From contig CAMPIP010000088.1 in NCBI GenBank assembly GCA_946886425.1, positions 1 to 9,529 on the forward strand: 9,529 nucleotides of DNA, in the 5' to 3' direction. A model generated the notes under the pieces. The model saw nothing but the letters and a program-made list of their open reading frames with translations. It had not been told where the DNA came from and did no database searches. This document shows, piece by piece, positions 1-4,127 of the stretch (its first letter is position 1; the number at the start of each line of letters is the position of its first letter). The stretch comes from an uncultured Actinomycetes bacterium (lineage in GTDB: Bacteria > Actinomycetota > Thermoleophilia > Solirubrobacterales > 70-9). The position numbers and the translations under genes are program-made.

Positions 1-439
1 CTTCCGCCGAGACCGAGCTGCCGAGCAGGAAGCCGGTCTCGTGGGCCCCCAGCTCGACGTTGGCGCGCTGACTGTAGGGATGGGCCGCGGTCGCCTCGCT
101 GAACATCCCGGCCAATCCTTGCTCCTGCGCCCAGTCCATCAGGTAGCGCTTGGTCCGCGTGAAGAGGTGCTGGCCCCGCGCCGCCGGCAGCGTTACCGCC
201 TGCCCGGAATGGGCGACGGCGTCCTCCGGCGCGGTCCTGCTCATCCCGATGTGGCAGAGCAGCCCGCCGTCCTCGCCCTCGGCGACGCAAGAGATGTAGC
301 GCCCGTCGCCCAGCCGCGCCGCCACCTCGGCGCCGTCGTAGACCCAGCGAACGTCGTAGCTGCTCCCGTAAGCCGCTTCGATCGCCCCGGTCAGCACGGT
401 ACCCTCCTCAGGCCCGAGAAATCGGAAGCTCACCTGCAT
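1..439 (-). CDS. GNAT-like acetyltransferase, N-terminal part (3' end outside window)
   Basis: About 146 codons are visible before the gene leaves the left edge. The product begins MQVSFRFLGPEEG. Its second half resembles an acyl-CoA-binding GNAT core: a LPAARGQHLF segment (about residues 84-93), then a helix, then EATAAHPYSQRANVELG (about 115-131) followed by ETGFLLG. I remember this HPYSQR-N-LG-ETG-LLG pattern from GNAT proteins, some of them attached to regulatory domains; the substrate is unknown. Two in-frame ATG codons are possible, at 448 and 439. I prefer 439 because a -10-like GATAAT (452-447) ends exactly 7 nt before it, fitting the leaderless pattern seen elsewhere in this window. 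Starting at 448 would put the ATG inside that box. There is no good Shine-Dalgarno. It is divergent from the tRNA only 13-22 bp away. The reading frame is solid; the family call is moderate. Confidence 0.6.
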   Translation of the reverse strand, partial: MQVSFRFLGPEEGTVLTGAIEAAYGSSYDVRWVYDGAEVAARLGDGRYISCVAEGEDGGLLCHIGMSRTAPEDAVAHSGQAVTLPAARGQHLFTRTKRYLMDWAQEQGLAGMFSEATAAHPYSQRANVELGAHETGFLLGSSVSAE

Positions 440-446
440 CTCACGC

Positions 447-476
447 ATTATCTGCCACCCGGCCCCCCTAGCTCAA
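447..476 (-). promoter_or_regulatory. Putative promoter of the GNAT gene, overlapping the tRNA gene
   Basis: On the minus strand TTGAGC (476-471, 4/6 to TTGACA) is followed after 18 nt by GATAAT (452-447, 5/6 to TATAAT). Transcription would then start at or next to the ATG at 439. The -35 half lies inside the D-arm of the divergent tRNA gene. On the plus strand the same bases read CATTAT (446-451) or TTATCT (448-453), either of which could be the tRNA's own -10 box. These are pattern matches only. Confidence 0.4.
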
Positions 477-535
477 CCTGGGAGAGCGCCTGATTTGTAA
501 TCAGGAGGTTTCCGGTTCGAACCCGGAGGGGGGCT
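462..535 (+). tRNA. tRNA-Thr (anticodon TGT)
   Basis: A complete 74-nt cloverleaf can be drawn. The acceptor stem is GCCCCCC (462-468) with GGGGGGC (528-534), discriminator T535. The D-stem is GCTC (471-474) with GAGC (484-487), with GG in the loop. The anticodon stem is CCTGA (489-493) with TCAGG (501-505) around loop TTTGTAA, placing anticodon TGT at 496-498, which reads ACA threonine codons. The variable loop is 5 nt. The T-stem is TCCGG with CCGGA around TTCGAAC (516-522). All stems are fully paired. No 3' CCA is encoded, so it must be added after transcription. It is followed after 21 bp by the convergent end of the XRE gene, with no obvious terminator between them. Confidence 0.97.
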
Positions 536-556
536 TTGGACGTCGGCCCGCACCCA

Positions 557-760
557 TCAGTCGAGCAGGCGACCGGGGGACGTCCCAATAGCCCGGGCAA
601 GCTTTTCCACCGTCGAGACCCGAGGATCCCGTTTCCCGGCCTCGATTCGGCTGATCTCCCCTGCCTGAACGCCGCTGCGCTGTCCCAACTCTTCCTGCGT
701 CCATTCGCGCGTCTCGCGGGCAGCCCTCAGGTTCTGGCCAAGGTTGCCCACGCCGGGCAT
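557..760 (-). CDS. Small XRE/Cro-C1 family HTH repressor
   Basis: A 67-residue protein that is almost nothing but one Cro/C1-type helix-turn-helix domain. The five-helix fold spans about residues 10-66, with the HTH at WTQEELGQRSGVQAGEISRI (20-39) followed by the family-typical EAGKRDPRVSTVEKLARAIG. There is no effector, oligomerisation or peptidase domain, so it probably acts as a small DNA-binding dimer. Such orphan XRE proteins occur as plasmid, phage or toxin-antitoxin regulators and as local repressors; no partner toxin or phage gene is adjacent. The ATG at 760 is the only good start; the ribosome site is weak. A 16-bp palindrome lies 27-42 bp upstream of the start and is a likely autoregulatory operator. 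The gene converges on the tRNA-Thr. The domain call is secure; the role is inferred. Confidence 0.88.
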   Translation of the reverse strand: MPGVGNLGQNLRAARETREWTQEELGQRSGVQAGEISRIEAGKRDPRVSTVEKLARAIGTSPGRLLD

Positions 761-786
761 CGTCCACTTTGGAGACCTGTACCGCC

Positions 787-802
787 ATGTAAATTTTTAC
801 AT
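787..802. promoter_or_regulatory. Palindrome upstream of the XRE gene, likely operator
   Basis: ATGTAAA-TT-TTTACAT is a perfect inverted repeat with 7-bp arms and a 2-bp centre. It lies in a short AT-rich patch in otherwise GC-rich DNA, 27-42 bp upstream of the XRE start codon (760), where a promoter would be expected. Small Cro/C1 proteins usually bind such dyads as dimers and repress themselves; that this protein binds this site is an inference. Confidence 0.55.
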
Positions 803-892
803 TGCTTCTGATAATCTTCTTAGCGTCCTTTGGTCTCAGATTTTGCGGCACAAAGGGCCGGCCCTGCCACTGGGGGCACGACCGACCCTCGC

Positions 893-909
893 CCTAGCTC
901 GGTCCTAGG
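893..909. repeat. Dyad CCTAG-N7-CTAGG
   Basis: Perfect 5-bp arms CCTAG (893-897) and CTAGG (905-909) are separated by 7 bp. It shares the CTAG-N7-CTAG core with the dyad at 1040-1060. The two half-sites are 11 bp apart, one helical turn, as expected for a dimeric DNA-binding protein. It is a candidate operator for one of the two flanking regulators. Confidence 0.4.
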
Positions 910-1020
910 CGCTCTTTGAGATGGCGTAGCGCACGTAGACATGCGTCACTTTCGCGATCTGCATCAACTCTCACCCCCTTCCCCAATCGGTCCGGCGCGA
1001 GCCGCCGGGAAGGAGGGTCA

Positions 1021-1110
1021 ATGCTAAAGAGACTTCAACTATCTAGAGGATTGCTAGATATCCAGTGCCGTTTCTTTCAGAAAGACGTATCCTCGCTCCG
1101 CATCCACTGA
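1021..1110 (+). CDS. Possible 29-residue leader ORF
   Basis: An ATG at 1021 is preceded by the strong Shine-Dalgarno AAGGAGG (1010-1016) at 4-nt spacing, one of the best ribosome sites in the window, where most starts have none. The ORF encodes 29 residues beginning MLKRLQLSRGLLDIQ and ends TGA at 1108-1110, 37 nt before the GTG of the winged-helix regulator. It is basic, has no recognisable domain, and is not rich in any one amino acid that would suggest classic attenuation. Two dyads lie inside it (1040-1060, 1073-1085), so either its translation could affect RNA folding or the dyads are operators and the ORF is incidental. Codon use is unlike the GC-rich neighbours. It could be a leader peptide, a remnant of an older gene, or chance. 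Confidence 0.35.
   Translation: MLKRLQLSRGLLDIQCRFFQKDVSSLRIH
1040..1060. repeat. Dyad TATCTAG-N7-CTAGATA
   Basis: Perfect 7-bp arms TATCTAG (1040-1046) and CTAGATA (1054-1060) flank a 7-bp spacer. It lies about 90-110 bp upstream of the GTG start of the winged-helix regulator. Its CTAG-N7-CTAG core repeats that of the dyad at 893-909. As RNA it could form a 7-bp, AT-rich hairpin with a 7-nt loop; as DNA it looks like an operator. It is a plausible autoregulatory site for the ArsR-like protein (inference). Confidence 0.5.
1073..1085. repeat. Dyad TCTTTC-A-GAAAGA
   Basis: A perfect 13-bp inverted repeat with a single central A, within the last part of the small leader ORF and 63-75 bp upstream of the regulator start at 1148. 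The one-base centre rules out a simple RNA hairpin of full length, so if it is meaningful it is a protein-binding site. It could also be chance. Confidence 0.3.
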
Positions 1111-1134
1111 TTAGCAGGGATTAAATCTTTCATT

Positions 1135-1142
1135 GGAAGGAG
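1135..1142 (+). promoter_or_regulatory. Ribosome binding site that fixes the GTG start at 1148
   Basis: GGAAGGAG (1135-1142) lies 5 nt before GTG at 1148-1150. An in-frame TTG at 1133 would start upstream of and within this site, so the GTG is the better start. Confidence 0.75.
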
Positions 1143-1147
1143 ACGCA

Positions 1148-1771
1148 GTGAACGCCACCAAGCGCGGAAGGGCCGGACAAAGAGGTAAGGCGATCGATGA
1201 AGTCGTTGCCTATGCCCTCGGACATCGCACTCGAATCTGCGTATTGATCCTTCTGAATGAAGGCACCTATACGCCGGAACAGATTGCACAGATCATTGGC
1301 GAGCCGGCGAACAACGTCTCCCATCACATCCGGGAACTCCTCGATGCCGGTTCAATTGAAGTTGCCAAAGTCGAACGTGTGCGAAATACCCAACTGCACT
1401 ACTACCGGGCCATCGAGATGCCGTTCTACACCGACGAGGAGATGGCGGAGATGACCCCTGAGCATCGCGAGATTACGTTTGGGCTGAACCTTCAAGGGAT
1501 GACGGCCGAGGCAATGGCCGCACTTTCATCCGGGAAGATGCGCGATCCGCGCGTATGCATGGCGTGGCGATGGTTCAACGTGGATGAGCGGGGCCGCGAG
1601 GAAATGGCCGAAGAGCATGCGCGTTCCTGGTCAAAGTACGCGGAGATCGAGGCCACATCCACCAATCGGCGTGTGAAGTCAGGAGAGGACGCTGTCTCAA
1701 TGATGGTTGCCCACATGGGTTTCCAGCGAGCAAGGACGGCACCAAGGCCACCAGAGGAGGGCGCTGTATAG
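1148..1771 (+). CDS. ArsR-like winged-helix transcriptional regulator
   Basis: A 207-residue protein. Residues about 15-90 form an ArsR/HTH_20-type winged helix: an N-terminal helix with the typical LGHRTRICVLILL, a recognition-helix region around EPANNVSHHIRELLDAG (52-68), and a wing ending in LHYYRAIE. Residues about 95-192 are mostly helical, with MAWRWFNVDERGREEMAEE (138-156) and a helix like those of long ArsR-like regulators of high-GC actinobacteria. No metal-binding cysteine pair is evident (Cys31 and Cys137 only), so metal sensing is unlikely. The ligand is unknown; the helical tail may bind one or drive dimerisation. Translation uses the strong site at 1135-1142. Codon use is clearly less GC-biased than in the genes after 2680. 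The upstream dyads suggest autoregulation. The family is secure; the target is unknown. Confidence 0.82.
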   Translation: MNATKRGRAGQRGKAIDEVVAYALGHRTRICVLILLNEGTYTPEQIAQIIGEPANNVSHHIRELLDAGSIEVAKVERVRNTQLHYYRAIEMPFYTDEEMAEMTPEHREITFGLNLQGMTAEAMAALSSGKMRDPRVCMAWRWFNVDERGREEMAEEHARSWSKYAEIEATSTNRRVKSGEDAVSMMVAHMGFQRARTAPRPPEEGAV

Positions 1772-1872
1772 CCAGCATCCCCTGTTTGACCGCGACCGTT
1801 TGGCCTGGAAGCCTTTCACCAGTTAGTCGGAACAAACCGCGCTACGGATCCTGAAATTCGTAGAAGGGTTTG

Positions 1873-1936
1873 CCGACCGTAGGCAGGGTCGAGGTCTGTA
1901 ACTCAGGGGATTCCCTGTTTCCTTGCCTATGGTCGG
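1873..1936. repeat. 64-nt two-tier inverted repeat (structured element)
   Basis: Outer arms 1873-1888 (CCGACCGTAGGCAGGG) and 1921-1936 (CCTTGCCTATGGTCGG) pair over 16 positions, 14 Watson-Crick and two G-T pairs (1879-1930, 1886-1923) that become G-U wobbles in RNA. Nested inside is a second stem, CAGGG (1904-1908) with CCCTG (1913-1917), around loop GATT. Both mismatches being wobble-compatible in plus-strand RNA suggests an RNA structure, but a DNA dyad or mobile-element remnant is possible. It is not a normal intrinsic terminator: no T-run follows. It lies between the two winged-helix genes and covers the in-frame TTG 1923 and ATG 1929, which argues against those as starts. Confidence 0.6.
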
Positions 1937-2030
1937 GCCGGCTGACACATTCACACGATTCCGCAGTTTGGTTCCACCCCGTGACCACTCCCGAGCTCCA
2001 TACCCAGACTCATTTCCCCCCGGCCTGGCG

Positions 2031-2303
2031 ATGAAGGCGGACGGATCGCCCGAATTCAATTGGGCCTGGCTGGTCCCCCGAGTCGTTCACCCGTTGCGGG
2101 TCGCGATCATCGAAGCGCTTGCCTACATGGACCAGCCCCTCTCGGCCACCGATCTGCAACGGCTTTTCGGCGTCGAGGACCTTGAGCTCTCGTTGGTCTC
2201 CTACCACGTGAATCAGCTTAGGAAGGCTGAGGTGCTGGTGAAAGTAGGTCAGCGGCAGGTACGTGGGTCGGTTGAGAGGTTCTACGTGTTGCGGCAGCGA
2301 TGA
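2031..2303 (+). CDS. Small winged-helix (ArsR-like) DNA-binding protein
   Basis: A 90-residue protein made of one winged-helix domain: VPRVVHPLRVAIIEALAY (15-32) as the ArsR-type first helices, then SATDLQRLFG, SLVSYHVNQLRKAEVLVKVG as recognition helix and start of the wing, and RGSVERFYVLRQR closing the sheet. In-frame starts upstream (TTG 1923, ATG 1929) fall in a strong inverted repeat and would add a proline-rich, low-quality extension, so ATG 2031 is preferred, though it lacks a clear Shine-Dalgarno. The stop TGA (2301-2303) overlaps the next ATG (2300-2302) as ATGA, so the two genes are probably translationally coupled. No ligand or metal site is visible. It is shorter than the regulator at 1148 and not an obvious close duplicate of it. 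The domain call is good; the function is unknown. Confidence 0.75.
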   Translation: MKADGSPEFNWAWLVPRVVHPLRVAIIEALAYMDQPLSATDLQRLFGVEDLELSLVSYHVNQLRKAEVLVKVGQRQVRGSVERFYVLRQR

Positions 2304-2680
2304 TCACCATCACCGTTGAGCAACGGGACGCGCTCTATGACCAGATCCTCGATCGCCTCAGCGGGATCGGCGACATCGAGCTCGCCATCCAGACCGAAAA
2401 CTACGAGGGCGCCGAACGTCTAAGTCAGGAGTACGTCGATGATCTGCGCTTGCTGCTCGAGGATCTCGGGTTCGGCGACGGGAGTGGTGAGCCGGTGGCA
2501 CTGGGTTCTTCGCCGGAGCTGCTGAGGCGGGGTCTCTCCCGGTTGCGCGAACAGGCCGTGCGGCATGCGGAAAGCATCGAGCCCGAGTGGCTGGAAGCGT
2601 GCGAACTGAGGGAGCGGAACCGCTTGGTGTCAGAGGCCTGCACCGCGGTGCTAGACGGCCTCGATGCGGAGAACGGCTAA
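2300..2680 (+). CDS. Conserved-looking hypothetical protein coupled to the winged-helix gene
   Basis: A 126-residue acidic protein, apparently nearly all helical, with no membrane segment or signal peptide. It begins MITITVEQRDALYDQILDRL and has a central acidic helix (SQEYVDDLRLLLEDLGFG), a Gly/Pro linker (about 59-70), and a second helical half with LLRRGLSRLREQAVRHAE. I do not recognise a named domain, but I have an impression of similar proteins following small winged-helix genes in soil actinobacteria. The 4-nt ATGA overlap with the preceding DNA-binding protein implies co-expression at a fixed ratio, so it may be a protein partner, such as a co-regulator or antagonist. Its stop TAA (2678-2680) overlaps the convergent stop TAG (2679-2677, minus) of the next gene, leaving no room for a terminator. 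Confidence 0.7.
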   Translation: MITITVEQRDALYDQILDRLSGIGDIELAIQTENYEGAERLSQEYVDDLRLLLEDLGFGDGSGEPVALGSSPELLRRGLSRLREQAVRHAESIEPEWLEACELRERNRLVSEACTAVLDGLDAENG

Positions 2681-4104
2681 GTCGAGGCCGCGTCGTCGCC
2701 CAGCACGCGTGCCTTCTCGGCGGCGAACTCCTCGTCGCTGAGGATGCCTTTCTCGCGGAGCGAGGCGAGACGTTCGAGGCGGGCCAGGCGAGCGTCCTCG
2801 GCGTCGGTCGGCATCGTCGCGGTCGGTGCCTCGGCGGTCGGGGTCGCCGCGGACGGCGGCTGGCCCTCCTCGGCGCCGGAAGCCGGCGGTCGACGGACTT
2901 CCGGGAGGCGCAGCTTGGAGGCCCGCTCGGAGATGTTGGCGTCTTTGACGGCGCCGACCACGCGCTCGCGGGTGCGGCCGAAGAATTCGTTGTAGCCGGC
3001 GTCGGGGAACTCCTCGGCGGTCTGTTTGCGGAGCTCGTGGATGCCGAAGGCGGCCATGCCGGCGACGATCAGGGTGGTCAGGAACGAGCGCAGGCCCTGC
3101 GTCGGCGAGGAGAGGAAGTAGATGCAGACGAGGACCGCCAGGCCGGTGTAGACCCAGGGCACGTAGTCGCGCAGGGCGGGGGCGCAGAAGCGGCGGACCG
3201 AGAGGGCGGCGCCCGTCGGCGAGGCGAGCCAGCCGGCGATCGCGAAGAGGACGCCGATCACGATCAGGGTCGTCGCGATGCTCGTCATCAGCGAGGTCGC
3301 GATGTCCCAGGCCGCGTTGGCGGCGGGTTTGACGCTGTCTTCGACGACCAGCTGGTCGACCACGATCCCACCGGCGATGTGGCGGGCGACGATCGCCGCG
3401 AAGCCGGCCGCGATCAGGCCGATGCCGCAGAACAGGACCGTCACCCAGCGACCGTCGCGGGCAAGGTAGATCGCCAGCCCGAAGCAGAGGAAGGTGAGGA
3501 TCGAGAGGATCAGCGCCAGGCCCTTGACCGCGGTGGTGATGTTCTGCGCGGTCTTCAGCTGGTCCGAGCGGAGGATCCGGATCTGGCCCGCGTCGGGCGG
3601 CAGTTTTTCCGCCAGCGAGGCCCCGATGCCGACCTGGTCGGCGAGGTTGGTGATCAGGGCGCCGAGGTTGAGTTTGACTTCGCCCCCTTCGGTGGAGACC
3701 GTGTCGCCCTTTTCTTCGAGCACTTCGACCAGCTGTTCGTGGGTCGAGCGGTTCGCTTTTTCCCAGAGGCCCTGCGCGGTCGACGTTTCCAGCACCCGTT
3801 CGGCGCCGTCGCCGGCGACCTGCCGCAGCCCGCCGGACAGCGGCCCCGAGAACTCCTTGGTTTCCCCGGGGAGGATTTCCTTCAGTTCTTTTTCGACGTC
3901 GACGTTTTCGTAGAGCTGGTCGACCAGGTAGTCGGCCAGCTTCGTGCGGATCTCCTCGTTTTCGAGCAGGCGGCCGCTGGTCGAGACCCAGTCGTCGGTG
4001 TCGAGGGCCTGGCGCTCGACCCAGATCGCGAAGACGCTGAGGAAAGCGAGGACCGAGCCGAGCGCGACCAGGGCTTTTACCGTCCTTCTTCGCCCGCGAC
4101 CCAT
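2677..4104 (-). CDS. Six-TM membrane protein with C-terminal SHOCT domain
   Basis: A 475-residue integral membrane protein. A basic N-terminus (MGRGRRR) leads into TM1 (about 9-30), then a ~160-residue hydrophilic, probably extracytoplasmic domain starting LDTDDWVSTSGRLLENEEIR. This feature, TDDWV plus repeated helices, I recall from uncharacterised actinobacterial membrane proteins. TMs follow at about 192-214, 220-242, 274-293, 315-333 and 338-355. A low-complexity Pro/Ala/Thr linker (about 405-433) connects to a SHOCT motif (about 438-469): RLARLERLASLREKGILSDE then EFAAEKARVLG. SHOCT modules are short helical tails thought to mediate interactions or oligomerisation. No catalytic residues are evident. 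The ATG at 4104 lacks a Shine-Dalgarno but has TAGCAT (4117-4112) 7 nt upstream, consistent with a leaderless mRNA. It is divergent from the dioxygenase. The molecular role is unknown. Confidence 0.85.
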   Translation of the reverse strand: MGRGRRRTVKALVALGSVLAFLSVFAIWVERQALDTDDWVSTSGRLLENEEIRTKLADYLVDQLYENVDVEKELKEILPGETKEFSGPLSGGLRQVAGDGAERVLETSTAQGLWEKANRSTHEQLVEVLEEKGDTVSTEGGEVKLNLGALITNLADQVGIGASLAEKLPPDAGQIRILRSDQLKTAQNITTAVKGLALILSILTFLCFGLAIYLARDGRWVTVLFCGIGLIAAGFAAIVARHIAGGIVVDQLVVEDSVKPAANAAWDIATSLMTSIATTLIVIGVLFAIAGWLASPTGAALSVRRFCAPALRDYVPWVYTGLAVLVCIYFLSSPTQGLRSFLTTLIVAGMAAFGIHELRKQTAEEFPDAGYNEFFGRTRERVVGAVKDANISERASKLRLPEVRRPPASGAEEGQPPSAATPTAEAPTATMPTDAEDARLARLERLASLREKGILSDEEFAAEKARVLGDDAAST

Positions 4105-4111
4105 AGAGGGG

Positions 4112-4121
4112 ATGCTATACG
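4112..4121. promoter_or_regulatory. Overlapping divergent -10 boxes
   Basis: The 23-bp gap (4105-4127) between two divergent genes must contain both promoters. On the plus strand TATACG (4116-4121), preceded by TG at 4113-4114 as an extended -10, ends 6 nt before ATG 4128. On the minus strand TAGCAT (4117-4112) or TATAGC (4119-4114) ends 7-9 nt before ATG 4104. The boxes share the symmetric TATA core. No -35 match was found on either side. Both mRNAs would be leaderless. Confidence 0.5.
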
Positions 4122-4127
4122 TGGGCC

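Larger units (their letters stand above)
761..1147. other. Long divergent intergenic region rich in dyads
   Basis: 387 bp separate the XRE start (minus strand) from the winged-helix regulator start (plus strand). It holds four separate inverted repeats (787-802, 893-909, 1040-1060, 1073-1085) and a 29-codon ORF with a strong ribosome site, listed individually. A TTGAGA at 916-921 resembles a -35 box but has no -10 box at a good distance. The right half is among the most AT-rich DNA of the window (24/60 G+C at 1021-1080). I see no longer gene and no tRNA or rRNA in it. Confidence 0.6.

Noticed and set aside
41..493. 150-codon plus-strand frame at the left edge
   Set aside because: It runs into the tRNA and opposes the minus-strand GNAT-like gene, which has better protein-like motifs.
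501..851. 116-codon minus-strand frame across the tRNA and XRE gene
   Set aside because: It reads through the antisense of the tRNA and overlaps the XRE gene in another frame; the XRE frame has a clear HTH.
916..944. Sigma-70 promoter using TTGAGA at 916
   Set aside because: The -35 match is good (5/6), but no acceptable -10 lies at 16-18 nt spacing; TAGACA is only 14 nt away.
1148..1771. Metal-sensing ArsR/SmtB repressor
   Set aside because: The fold fits, but there is no paired Cys/His metal site; only two isolated cysteines occur.
1873..1936. Intrinsic terminator of the ArsR-like gene
   Set aside because: The hairpin is strong but begins about 100 nt after the stop and is not followed by a T-run.
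462..2680. Integrated element bounded by a tRNA 3'-end duplication
   Set aside because: I looked for a repeat of the T-arm and acceptor sequence (TTCGAACCCGGA) in the window and found none, and there is no integrase, so only a suggestive composition change remains.
2031..2680. Toxin-antitoxin pair
   Set aside because: The ATGA-coupled small genes have the layout, but the second protein has no toxin motif and the first is an ordinary winged helix, so there is no support beyond size and overlap.
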